A DNA stretch of 21,579 nucleotides from CAZBYL01 sp964496275 (GTDB lineage: Bacteria; Synergistota; Synergistia; Synergistales; Synergistaceae), in contig CAZBYL010000043.1 of NCBI GenBank assembly GCA_964496275.1, forward strand, positions 1-21,579, given 5' to 3'. The notes beneath the pieces were generated by a model. That model was not told where the DNA came from and did no database searches. It saw only the letters and a program-made list of their open reading frames with translations. Numbering within the stretch: the stretch's first letter is position 1; each line of letters starts with the position of its first letter. Below, in pieces: positions 1 through 7,336 of this stretch. The translations under genes and the position numbers were made by a program.

Positions 1-432
1 ATTCACCCGTTCGAAGAGTATGAGAAGAGAGCGGAAGCAGTCCGCTCTCTTTCTTCCATTCTCAACGGCGAAGCTGTCTTTCCCGAGTATAAAACGGAGC
101 GTTGGTTTTCTGCGACAGAGGCGTACAAAGACGAGCCGGAGCGCGGAAAGCGTTGTCCGGTCTGTTTCAGACTGCAACTGGAAGCCGCCGCAAAGTGCGC
201 TGTTTCCTGCGGCTGCACACATCTCTCCACAACGCTGACAATAAGCCCTCATAAGGATCCGAATCTTATCAACGGAATAGGAAACGAGGTATCTTCGGCG
301 CTGGGACTTGTTTGGGTGGAGAGAGTATGGCGCAAAAATAACGGATTTAAAAGGTCTGTCGAAGAGAGCAAACGTCTTGGCATCTATCGGCAGAATTACT
401 GCGGCTGCGCTTATTCTATACAGAAGGGGTGA
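1..432 (+). CDS. queH: Epoxyqueuosine reductase QueH, 3' part (partial at window edge)
   Basis: QueH reduces epoxyqueuosine to queuosine in tRNA wobble-base modification and is the non-homologous replacement of QueG. Reading frame 1 is open from base 1 to a TGA at 430-432 (143 residues seen); the start and the N-terminal Cys-Cys motif lie outside the window. Visible family signatures are KRCPVCF (two Cys), a TISPHKD segment followed by N-x-x-G, and a C-terminal block with GFKRS, LGIYRQ and YCGC, which together contain the iron-sulfur ligand cysteines of the family. The stop is 5 bases before the ATG of the AIR-synthase-like gene, so the two are probably co-transcribed. The match is by recognised motifs; it is confident despite the truncation. 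Confidence 0.9.
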   Translation: MHPFEEYEKRAEAVRSLSSILNGEAVFPEYKTERWFSATEAYKDEPERGKRCPVCFRLQLEAAAKCAVSCGCTHLSTTLTISPHKDPNLINGIGNEVSSALGLVWVERVWRKNNGFKRSVEESKRLGIYRQNYCGCAYSIQKG

Positions 433-437
433 TACCA

Positions 438-1421
438 ATGAAGAGCAAAATCCTTCCCTCGGGAAAGCTGTCTCCCGAATCATTGGAGCAGAATATCTTA
501 GGCTATACGGGAGCCATGCGCCCCGAACTTCTTATAGGCCCCGCCGTCGGTGAGGATGCCGCTGTTATAAAATGGCAGAACGGCAAATTTCTGATATTTT
601 CCTCAGACCCTATCGTAGGTGCGGACAAGGGCGCGGGACGCCTGCTGGTTCGTATAAATTCCAATGACATAGCCTCAAAGGGCGGAGACCCCGCATACCT
701 TGCCGTTACTCTTATTCTCCCTCCGGAATTCGGGGAAGAGGGTGCGTCACGCATCATGCGCGAAATACATGAAGAGTGTCTTGCGGAGGGTATCGCCGTT
801 GCAGGAGGACACACCGAATTTAACGACAGATACGACCGCCCCGTTATAATGGGCGCTCTTATAGGTATGTCCGACAAGGTTATGAGAGCTTCGGATATAG
901 AGAGCGGAGATGTGCTTATAGTCACAAAACATATCGGTATAGAGGGCATGTCGATACTTGCGTCGGACAGGCCGGACCTGCTGAGACCGTTTATGTCGGA
1001 GGCTGAAATAGACGAGGTTCGCTCTTGGGCGGATATGACCTCTGTCTTGGCGGAATCGAAATGTGTCCGCGGCTTTGCCAAATTCATGCACGACCCAACA
1101 GAGGGTGGCTTTCTCGGCGGTGTCGGGGAAATTTCGGCTCTCGCAGGACTTAGAGCGGAGCTTGATTACGATGCTTTGCCGATACATGAACTCACAAAAA
1201 GAGCCGCGCTGGAACTTGGATTCGACCCTCTGCGCCTTATAGCGTCGGGGAGCCTTCTCGCCGTTGTCCCGTCCTGCGATGCCGAAACAGTGTGCCGCAG
1301 TCTTGCCGAAGCCGGTTTTGATTCCGTTGTTGCGGGGCACATGGGGGGCAGGCTCACCGAAAAGCTGCCTGAACCTACGGAAGAGTTGTGGAGACTTCTG
1401 AAAATGGAGGGGCGCAAATGA
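438..1421 (+). CDS. AIR synthase/HypE-superfamily ATP-binding protein
   Basis: A 327-residue protein of the PurM/HypE/SelD/ThiL superfamily, which binds ATP and activates a substrate by phosphorylation. Visible superfamily features: GEDAAV near residues 38-43, SSDP near 55-58, the NSNDIASKGGDP block near 74-84, AGGHTE near 122-127, and DPTEGG near 219-224 at the start of the C-terminal domain. The start is the ATG at 438, because AAGGGG at 424-429 is correctly spaced for it; a GTG at 429 in the same frame has no ribosome site. HypE proteins end in a Pro-Arg-Ile-Cys tail that carries the carbamoyl group, but this one ends in MEGRK with no Cys, so it is not a canonical HypE. Its stop overlaps the next ATG (ATGA), which implies translational coupling to the M24 peptidase. 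The substrate is unknown. Confidence 0.82.
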   Translation: MKSKILPSGKLSPESLEQNILGYTGAMRPELLIGPAVGEDAAVIKWQNGKFLIFSSDPIVGADKGAGRLLVRINSNDIASKGGDPAYLAVTLILPPEFGEEGASRIMREIHEECLAEGIAVAGGHTEFNDRYDRPVIMGALIGMSDKVMRASDIESGDVLIVTKHIGIEGMSILASDRPDLLRPFMSEAEIDEVRSWADMTSVLAESKCVRGFAKFMHDPTEGGFLGGVGEISALAGLRAELDYDALPIHELTKRAALELGFDPLRLIASGSLLAVVPSCDAETVCRSLAEAGFDSVVAGHMGGRLTEKLPEPTEELWRLLKMEGRK

Positions 1422-2509
1422 GGGAGTGTATATTAAAGAGGACAAAACTGCTTGCCGATGAGCTTAAAGCGGCTGAAGCGGCCGCGTTTATAGTTGTGAA
1501 CGATGAAGACTCGAATTGGGAAAGCCTTTACTACCTAAGCGGTTTTCGCGGAACGGCCGGCGCTTTGCTCGTCTATGCGGACGGTTCCTCTGACCTGATT
1601 CTTGACAACAGATACATTGAACAGGGAAGAAGCCAGTCTCCCCATGAAGTGATACCGCAGACGAGCGCTGCCGATATGGAAATATTGTCAAGGCTCAAGC
1701 TTCGCGGAGTGAGCGGCAATGTTTTGTGCGAAGCAGGAAAGACGACATACAAAACGTGGCAGACTTTGAAATCACCTTTGACTAACCTTGTTTCCGGCGA
1801 CGAAATTTTAAAAAAACTGCGCAGAAAGAAAGATGCTTATGAAGTATCCTGCATAGTAAGGGCGGGAGAGATAGGAGCAAAGGCCTTTCTCGATACATTG
1901 GACTCCGTGCGCGAAGGAATGACAGAGAAAGAATTTGAATCTATGCTCAACTACAAAATCAACATGCTCGGCGGAGAAAACGGTTTTGACATGGTTGTGG
2001 CATCGGGCGAAAGAAGCTCTATGCCTCACGGACGCGCCACGGAAAAACAAATGGTGCGCGGTGAGTGGACTACAGTCGATTTCGGCGCGCGATACAGGGG
2101 ATACCTGTGTGATATCACAAGAAATTTCTCCATAGGCGAACCGAATGAAAAGGCGGACTTTCGCCACACAGCGCTGCTTGAAGCCCACACTAAGGCCGCG
2201 CAGGAAATAAAAGCAGGAGCGGACGGAGCGGATCTGCATAACACGGCTCTCGATGTCCTTGAAAAATACGGCCTCGCGGATGCCATGACTCACAGTTTGG
2301 GACACGGGTTCGGTCTGGAGATACATGAATCGCCGATACTCTCGCGTAAATACAGCGAAACACTCATTGCAGGCGACATTGTTACCATAGAGCCGGGAGT
2401 CTACTTTAAGGGTTGGGGAGGACTTCGCCTTGAGGACGACTATCTTGTTACAGAGACGGGCTCCGAGAGGCTTACCGGCAAACTTAATCAGTGTTTCTAC
2501 CGTATATAG
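1418..2509 (+). CDS. M24 family metallopeptidase (Xaa-Pro aminopeptidase type)
   Basis: A 363-residue cytoplasmic aminopeptidase-P-like enzyme that removes N-terminal residues next to proline. It has an N-terminal creatinase-type domain (about residues 1-130) and a pita-bread catalytic domain. All five metal ligands of M24 are in place: D221 and D232 (in DFGARYRGYLCDITRNF), H296 (LGHGFG), E325 (IEPGVY) and E339 (LRLEDD); H303 lies in IHESP. The ATG at 1418 is preceded by GGAGGGG at 1405-1411 and overlaps the upstream stop by 4 bases; a GTG in frame at 1388 lies inside the upstream gene and lacks a ribosome site. A second M24 enzyme lies at 16618-17721; the two share the catalytic motifs but differ widely elsewhere. 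Exact peptide preference cannot be told. Confidence 0.92.
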   Translation: MRECILKRTKLLADELKAAEAAAFIVVNDEDSNWESLYYLSGFRGTAGALLVYADGSSDLILDNRYIEQGRSQSPHEVIPQTSAADMEILSRLKLRGVSGNVLCEAGKTTYKTWQTLKSPLTNLVSGDEILKKLRRKKDAYEVSCIVRAGEIGAKAFLDTLDSVREGMTEKEFESMLNYKINMLGGENGFDMVVASGERSSMPHGRATEKQMVRGEWTTVDFGARYRGYLCDITRNFSIGEPNEKADFRHTALLEAHTKAAQEIKAGADGADLHNTALDVLEKYGLADAMTHSLGHGFGLEIHESPILSRKYSETLIAGDIVTIEPGVYFKGWGGLRLEDDYLVTETGSERLTGKLNQCFYRI

Positions 2510-2544
2510 CAAGGGCTAAATAGATAATAATGAATTCAATATTA

Positions 2545-2562
2545 AGGGCTTTTTTAAGCCCT
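2545..2562 (+). terminator. Hairpin between M24 gene and rubredoxin
   Basis: Perfect 7-bp stem AGGGCTT/AAGCCCT with a TTTT loop, 36 bases after the M24 stop. It is followed only by GTTT, so it would be a weak terminator, or an attenuating or RNA-stabilising stem. The rubredoxin ribosome site begins 5 bases after it. Confidence 0.45.
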
Positions 2563-2583
2563 GTTTAGAGGGGGATATGATTA

Positions 2584-2742
2584 ATGGAGAAATTTGTTTG
2601 CACAGTTTGCGGTTACGTATATGATCCCGAGACAGGCGACCCCGATTCAGGAATAGCGCCCGGAACGCCGTTTGCGGAGATTCCGGATGACTGGGCCTGC
2701 CCGGTTTGCGGAGTAGCGAAGGATATGTTTGAAGCTCAGTAG
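2584..2742 (+). CDS. Rubredoxin
   Basis: A 52-residue small iron protein that carries single electrons in the cytoplasm, typically to rubrerythrin, superoxide reductase or flavoprotein partners in anaerobes. The two iron-binding CxxCG pairs are present: C6-T-V-C9-G-Y and C39-P-V-C42-G. The rubredoxin-typical Y-D-P-x-x-G-D-P and P-x-D-W-x-C segments are also present, and the length is standard. AGAGGGGG at 2567-2574 lies 9 bases before the ATG. It is bracketed by a weak hairpin upstream and a good terminator downstream, so it could be made both from the upstream operon and as a short transcript. No partner oxidase or rubrerythrin is in the window. Confidence 0.97.
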   Translation: MEKFVCTVCGYVYDPETGDPDSGIAPGTPFAEIPDDWACPVCGVAKDMFEAQ

Positions 2743-2775
2743 AGCTTGCGGCTTATTACCCATAATAAAGCAGAG

Positions 2776-2807
2776 CCCTTCCGATTTATCGGGAGGGTTT
2801 TTCTTTT
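2776..2807 (+). terminator. Rho-independent terminator after rubredoxin
   Basis: Stem CCCTTCCGA (2776-2784) pairs with TCGGGAGGG (2789-2797) with one G-T wobble and a TTTA loop, followed by TTTTTCTTTT. It closes the queH to rubredoxin run. Confidence 0.9.
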
Positions 2808-2838
2808 GCGTACATATTTGCCCGATAAAAATTCACTG

Positions 2839-2867
2839 TTGCCCTGAGTCTGTTATGGGATTATCAT
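2839..2867 (+). promoter_or_regulatory. Sigma-70-type promoter for the M20 peptidase
   Basis: TTGCCC at 2839-2844, a 17-base spacer, and TATCAT at 2862-2867. It lies just after the rubredoxin terminator and about 57 bases before the TTG start. A small stem ACGCG/CGCGT (2883-2897) followed by T's lies in the predicted leader. Confidence 0.55.
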
Positions 2868-2923
2868 AGCGTTCGGGTCAATACGCGTTTTGCGCGTTTT
2901 TATACCTTATGGAGGCGGTTGTT

Positions 2924-4540
2924 TTGAGCAAAAGAGATTATCTGTTGAACATTATAAAAGAACTCGTGTCTATACCCAGTGTTACGGAAAGCCCGTCAGA
3001 GAGCGCTCCTGGGCTGTGGATACGGGACAGGCTGGCAAAGCTCGGCTACTTCAAAAAAAATCCCGGGAACATCAAACTGATATCCACACCACTGGAAGGT
3101 TCCGCCGAGAACCTATATTCTCTTGTTGTCAGGGTCGATGCCGCGAGGACTACGGACAGGACGATTCTTATGATTTCCCACTATGATGTTGTGGACGTTA
3201 AAATATACGGAGATATGTCTGAAGATGCCTTTGATGTTGATAAAATAACAAAATTGCTTGCGTCAAGCGGCGAAGATGATGTTATCTACGGCAGGGGAAC
3301 AATGGATATGAAGTGCGGTGCGGCTCTTGAGGTGGACATTCTCGAAGAGTTTGCCGCAGACAGAGAGATGTTTGATGTCAACATTGTCGCAGCATTTGTC
3401 GGAGACGAGGAAAACTCTTCTGCCGGCATGAGGGGCGTACTTCCCGCTCTTGCGGAAATGCAGGCATCGGGAACGGATTTTCTTGCCGCGGTGAATACAG
3501 AACCGGGAGAAGCGGGGCAGTCCGGCGCGGTCGGCCCGAAAGTGTTTCTGGGAACTCTGGGCAAGCTGATGCCCAGTTTTTACATAAAGGGCAAAGGCGC
3601 TCACGTCGGCAACTGTTATCAGGGTTTCTCATCCGCTCTTGCCATAGCTCACATCATAGAAAAAGCGGAGGGGCATCCCGAATTTGCCGACCCACTTCAC
3701 GGGCGCAGCCAGCCCTCTTGGATATGCCTTGATATGAAAGTCATAAAAGACGGCTACAGTGTCACCATTCCCGACAGAGCCTATGCCTACTTCAACTGTT
3801 TCACGGCGGCGAACACTCCCGCACGGGTTATGGAACAGATGAAGGATGTTGCGAAAGAGGCCATGGAAGAAACATCGCAGCAGCTTGTGAACTCTTATAA
3901 CGGACTCATTCAAAAAGGATATCAAGGGGCGGAATTCACCCCTCAGGATTCAAAAATATACTCTCTTGACGAACTTATCGCCGAGGCGCGGAGAAATTTT
4001 TCAGGTGACTTTGATAAGGAAATTCAGAAATTCACAGAGTCTCTGCCGCCGGGAGATATGCGTGAGCGCGGAATAAAGGTTGTAGACAGAATATGCGATA
4101 TGGTCTGCGCGGAAGAACCATTTGCAGTATGCTTCTTCCTTCCCCCGTGGCTTCCCGTGAGAACGGACATTACAGATGCTCCGCGGGATATGGCGGTGGT
4201 CTCTGCGGCTCGCCTAATAGGCGCGGAGTTGCTTGAAAAACATGGAATCGAAATAGAAGAGGTTGAACTCTTTGCCGGTCTCTGCGATTTAAGCTACGTC
4301 GGAGGAACCGTATCCGACGAAGATCTGTCCGTATACAAGGATAACGTGCCGGGCTGGGGAAGCATATACAACATTCCTCTCGATGAGATGAAGGGATTGG
4401 GGCTTCCGATAGTAAACTTGGGACCGAGCGGAGAAAATCCGCATAAAAAGGGCGAAAAACTTCATCTCCGCTACTCTCTTGATATATTGCCCGGTTTGCT
4501 GCGCAGTATGATAAGAGAACTCGCACGCCTTGTTCCATAA
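2924..4540 (+). CDS. M20 family zinc peptidase/deacylase, RocB-like
   Basis: A 538-residue cytoplasmic M20 metallohydrolase of the RocB (arginine utilisation) type, longer than the usual 400-residue M20 enzymes. Metal-site motifs: ISHYDVVD with H86 and D88, GRGTMDMK with bridging D128, and GDEENS with catalytic E162 and ligand E163. The segment after HYD (YGDMSEDAFDVDKI) and GKGAHVG near the lid domain are RocB-like. The start is taken as TTG at 2924: GGAGG at 2911-2915 is 8 bases upstream, whereas the in-frame ATG at 2909 overlaps that ribosome site and has none of its own. It has its own promoter and stands alone. RocB function is poorly defined in general; hydrolysis of an amide or peptide bond in amino-acid catabolism is the safe statement. 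Confidence 0.87.
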   Translation: MSKRDYLLNIIKELVSIPSVTESPSESAPGLWIRDRLAKLGYFKKNPGNIKLISTPLEGSAENLYSLVVRVDAARTTDRTILMISHYDVVDVKIYGDMSEDAFDVDKITKLLASSGEDDVIYGRGTMDMKCGAALEVDILEEFAADREMFDVNIVAAFVGDEENSSAGMRGVLPALAEMQASGTDFLAAVNTEPGEAGQSGAVGPKVFLGTLGKLMPSFYIKGKGAHVGNCYQGFSSALAIAHIIEKAEGHPEFADPLHGRSQPSWICLDMKVIKDGYSVTIPDRAYAYFNCFTAANTPARVMEQMKDVAKEAMEETSQQLVNSYNGLIQKGYQGAEFTPQDSKIYSLDELIAEARRNFSGDFDKEIQKFTESLPPGDMRERGIKVVDRICDMVCAEEPFAVCFFLPPWLPVRTDITDAPRDMAVVSAARLIGAELLEKHGIEIEEVELFAGLCDLSYVGGTVSDEDLSVYKDNVPGWGSIYNIPLDEMKGLGLPIVNLGPSGENPHKKGEKLHLRYSLDILPGLLRSMIRELARLVP

Positions 4541-4566
4541 AATATACGGTCACAAAAAAATCTATG

Positions 4567-4575
4567 TGTTACAAT
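4567..4575 (+). promoter_or_regulatory. Extended -10 promoter for GNAT-helicase pair
   Basis: TGTTACAAT (TG-n-TACAAT) 42 bases before the GNAT ATG. No good -35 is seen, which fits an extended -10 type. It lies directly after the M20 stop. Confidence 0.45.
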
Positions 4576-4616
4576 CAGCAGCGATGTTCCTAAAAATAAA
4601 GGAGAAGGATAGATAA

Positions 4617-5093
4617 ATGTTAGACGACGACGTTCGAATACGTCCCGCATCGCCGGAAGAGGCAGAAGACCTCTCCGATATAGCTTGGCGATCAAAAGAG
4701 TATTGGAATTATCCTATTGAGACAATGAATGAATTCCGCCACTTCCTGACTATCACGGAAGATTTTATTGAGGCGAACCCGACCTATGTAATTGAGAACG
4801 AGGAGACAGAGGATAAACTCGGCTTCTACTCGCTTGAGACCGACAAGGACGGAAAATTTTGGATTCGCCACATGTGGGTTATACCTGAGTACATAGGAGC
4901 CGGTGTGGGGGGCGAACTCTTTCTTCATGCCTGCGAGACGGCGGAAACTGTCGGAGCGTGTGAGGTATATATCATGTCCGACCCGAGCGGGGAAGAGTTT
5001 TTTCTACACATGGGTGCGGAACATGTAGGCACAAAAGTTTTTAAGATAGGGAACATTGACAGGGAACTCCCGATTTTAAGGATACAGCTTTAG
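4617..5093 (+). CDS. GNAT family N-acetyltransferase
   Basis: A 158-residue single-domain acetyl-CoA-dependent transferase. The acetyl-CoA pyrophosphate-binding motif appears as RHMWVIPEYIGAGVGGELF (about residues 84-102, with GAGVGG replacing the usual R/Q-x-x-G-x-G/A), followed by a helix and the C-terminal SDPSGEEFFLHMGAEHVG segment, equivalent to the motif B 'N..A...Y...GF' of the family. The ATG at 4617 follows GGAGAAGGA at 4601-4609. The stop is 3 bases before the helicase ATG, so the pair forms a tight operon. The substrate cannot be predicted; RimI-like protein acetylation or small-molecule acetylation are both possible. Confidence 0.85.
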   Translation: MLDDDVRIRPASPEEAEDLSDIAWRSKEYWNYPIETMNEFRHFLTITEDFIEANPTYVIENEETEDKLGFYSLETDKDGKFWIRHMWVIPEYIGAGVGGELFLHACETAETVGACEVYIMSDPSGEEFFLHMGAEHVGTKVFKIGNIDRELPILRIQL

Positions 5094-5096
5094 CGC

Positions 5097-6674
5097 ATGT
5101 TTTACGACTGGCAGAATGACGCAGTAAGGGCGATAGCCGGCGGCAGCGCTATCTTGTCCGCGCCTACGGGAAGCGGTAAGACCCGTGTCGCGTATGTTTG
5201 GGCCGGGCTTATGGACGTGGACGGTAATCCCTCCCTCCCTTCTGGGCGTGTGATTTTTACCGCGCCTATCAAAGCTCTTTCCAATGAACGCTACTTGGAA
5301 CTTAAATCCATGGGCTTTGACGTGGGGCTCGAGACAGGCGACTTCAAAAAAAATGCGGGTGCAATGGTGCTTTGCTGCACTCAGGAAATCTACACGCTTA
5401 AATATGCAAAGCTCCCGTTTCAAAAGGTTGTGGTAGATGAATTTCACTTCATATTCAATGATGCCGAAAGAGCCAGAGCCTATATAGACGGACTTCGCAT
5501 GACATCTTTTGACAGTGACATACTCGTTATGTCCGCTACATTCGGCAACCCCGACAAGGTCAAAAACTATCTCGAAGATACCGCACAGAGGACGTTTGCA
5601 ATTTATGAGACAAAATCGCGCGTCACAGACCTTGTATTCAAAAAATCCGGAATACGCTTTGGAGCCATACATGACGCACTTGTCTTTGTCTTTTCAAAAA
5701 AAGGAGCAGAATGGCTGGCGTCTCAAATAGCGCGCACTCGCCGCAAAATAAGCCGCGAGCACAGAGCAAGGCTGAGAGAGATGGCTGAGATACTGGAAGT
5801 TTCACATGTCCCCGACATAATGCTCTGCGGCGTTGGAATGTATTTCGGCTCCCTTCTTCCGAAGGACAAGCTTTTGGTAGAAATGGCGTTCAGAGAGAGA
5901 ATACTCGATGTCGTTGTCGGTACGGACGCGCTTTCGCTCGGAGTCAACCTTCCCGCTGAAACCGTGGTTTTCGGGCAGATGGCGAAATTTATAGACGGTC
6001 CGCTCACGAAGAACGAATTTATGCAGATGGCCGGACGCGCAGGGCGTAAAGGGTACTTCAACCCCGGCTATGTCACTTACATACCGCGGAGCAAGTGCGA
6101 ACACAATGACTATGACACTGGTTTACTCTACCTGGAAACATTGGAAAAACCCTGTGAAGAGGCAAAAATAAAACTCCTTCCCGCTGTAGGGCGTCTGTTA
6201 AAAAAAGAGATAACAGTTGAGACAGAGGCTAAGATGCTTGCCGAATACTCGATGCCCAAGCGGCGCTACAAATCCGTAGCGGACGAAGTTGAGGAACTTT
6301 TGCGCCTTATCTCTATGATGCTCGGACAGATAAAGGATCAGAAAAAACGAAAACAGGTTCGCAAGATACTTGCCGATACATGGAGCGACGAAATGGACGC
6401 CGCACCGAATATAGCGATAGCGCTTCTGTTTGCGGAGAACGGAACTCCCGATGCACTGTCGGCCGCCGAAATACTTCGCAAAACAGAGCGAAATTACCTG
6501 CAGGCTCTTCTTAAGATAAAGCGTTTTGCGAATCGCCTGCCCGAAGGCTATGCGTTCTCGCACATGGAACGGATAGATACGGAGGTGAACCGCATAGACG
6601 CCTCGGTTTTCGGATTTGAGGAGAAGATTGAAAAAATAAAAACAACGGAAGAAAGCTGGGACAGCAAGCCGTAG
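5097..6674 (+). CDS. Compact Ski2-like superfamily 2 helicase
   Basis: A 525-residue ATP-dependent nucleic-acid helicase. Motif I APTGSGKT (22-29), motif Ia TAPIKALSNERY (55-66), motif II DEFH (114-117), motif III SAT (146-148), motif V GTDALSLGVNLPAETVVFG (275-293) and motif VI QMAGRAGRKG (310-319) are all present. PIKALSN and QMAGRAGRKG are typical of the Ski2/Mtr4/Hel308 group rather than of RecQ or DEAD-box RNA helicases. The protein lacks the long insertions and accessory domains of eukaryotic Ski2; the remaining 200 residues are probably a winged-helix and ratchet-like region. In the segment before motif V the usual paired His residues are replaced (GVGMYFGSLLP). The ATG at 5097 has only AAGGA 14 bases away, so translation probably couples with the GNAT gene. 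RNA or DNA substrate unknown. Confidence 0.88.
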   Translation: MFYDWQNDAVRAIAGGSAILSAPTGSGKTRVAYVWAGLMDVDGNPSLPSGRVIFTAPIKALSNERYLELKSMGFDVGLETGDFKKNAGAMVLCCTQEIYTLKYAKLPFQKVVVDEFHFIFNDAERARAYIDGLRMTSFDSDILVMSATFGNPDKVKNYLEDTAQRTFAIYETKSRVTDLVFKKSGIRFGAIHDALVFVFSKKGAEWLASQIARTRRKISREHRARLREMAEILEVSHVPDIMLCGVGMYFGSLLPKDKLLVEMAFRERILDVVVGTDALSLGVNLPAETVVFGQMAKFIDGPLTKNEFMQMAGRAGRKGYFNPGYVTYIPRSKCEHNDYDTGLLYLETLEKPCEEAKIKLLPAVGRLLKKEITVETEAKMLAEYSMPKRRYKSVADEVEELLRLISMMLGQIKDQKKRKQVRKILADTWSDEMDAAPNIAIALLFAENGTPDALSAAEILRKTERNYLQALLKIKRFANRLPEGYAFSHMERIDTEVNRIDASVFGFEEKIEKIKTTEESWDSKP

Positions 6675-6710
6675 CCTTACAATCAGCCGGTATATGTCAG
6701 TACTTATTAC

Positions 6711-6740
6711 TTGACACGGCCGCCGGTTTTGCTGTAAAAC
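6711..6740 (+). promoter_or_regulatory. Promoter upstream of exported hypothetical gene
   Basis: Perfect -35 TTGACA (6711-6716), 18-base spacer, TAAAAC at 6735-6740. It lies between the helicase stop and the small exported protein gene, 70 bases before its ATG. Confidence 0.5.
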
Positions 6741-6810
6741 AGTGTGAATAATACATATTGCCTAAATTCTCTGTTCACATACTTGCCGTGGTAAAGGTGG
6801 GAGAATACGG

Positions 6811-7212
6811 ATGTTGAGACAAGGAACGCCTTTTCGCCGTGTAACATCAGTATTTGCAGCATCCATCATGATGTTTGTGATGGCGTTGTCTTGCGTGCCC
6901 TCATCCGCTTGTGCGCCTTCCTCTGATTTTTCACAAAACGGCTCACTGTATTTCCTTGTCTCTGACACTTCACCCAACGCTTCAGACGGACAGCCTGCTA
7001 CAGTAAGAAGGATAGAGGTTAATTCTGTTTTCGCCGCATTGGGGCAGAAAACAAGAAGCCGAATTTGTTCCGCAGCCTCATGCTTGCAGTTTATCGCTTG
7101 CTCTTGCGAGCAGGAAAACAGATTTCTCGACGGTTTTTCCGTATCGGAGGAACCAGTGCGTCATGATTTATCATCCGGAATCACAATAAAAACCAAGCAC
7201 AAACTCGAATAG
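6811..7212 (+). CDS. Small exported hypothetical protein
   Basis: A 133-residue protein that I do not recognise. The N-terminus has basic residues (R3, R9, R10), a hydrophobic core (about VFAASIMMFVMALSCV, 14-29) and a small-residue stretch SSACA ending at residue 35, which together look like a Sec signal peptide. The mature part is Ser/Thr rich, has four further Cys (two in a CxxxxxCxC-like cluster near residue 90-98) and no known motif. GGTGGGAG at 6796-6803 is correctly placed before the ATG and a TTGACA promoter lies upstream, which supports it being a real gene. ALSC could be read as a weak lipobox but does not fit the consensus well. It is 124 bases before the first TRAP permease, with no terminator seen between. 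Confidence 0.55.
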   Translation: MLRQGTPFRRVTSVFAASIMMFVMALSCVPSSACAPSSDFSQNGSLYFLVSDTSPNASDGQPATVRRIEVNSVFAALGQKTRSRICSAASCLQFIACSCEQENRFLDGFSVSEEPVRHDLSSGITIKTKHKLE

Positions 7213-7336
7213 CCCAAACCCAGACTTCCTTTCGGAATAACGCTCGCTCTGCGCCCGCTTGCTCGTCAATAACGACCAAAGCACGGCGTGGGTTTTGCGT
7301 TTATTATTTTTTACTTAAGCAGGGAGGAATTTAAAG

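Noticed and set aside
429..437. Upstream GTG start for the AIR-synthase-like gene
   Set aside because: It overlaps the queH stop and has no ribosome site, whereas AAGGGG is well spaced for the ATG at 438.
438..1421. Assignment as the hydrogenase maturation factor HypE
   Set aside because: The C-terminal Pro-Arg-Ile-Cys tail is missing and no hyp or hydrogenase genes are present.
747..1445. Minus-strand open frame of about 230 codons over the AIR-synthase-like gene
   Set aside because: The product lacks any family features and the + strand gene has clear motifs; it is a shadow frame.
7217..7310. Long-range pairing of AAACCCA with TGGGTTT upstream of TRAP copy 1
   Set aside because: The stem is only 7 bp with a loop of about 70 bases, which is expected by chance and does not look like a terminator or riboswitch.
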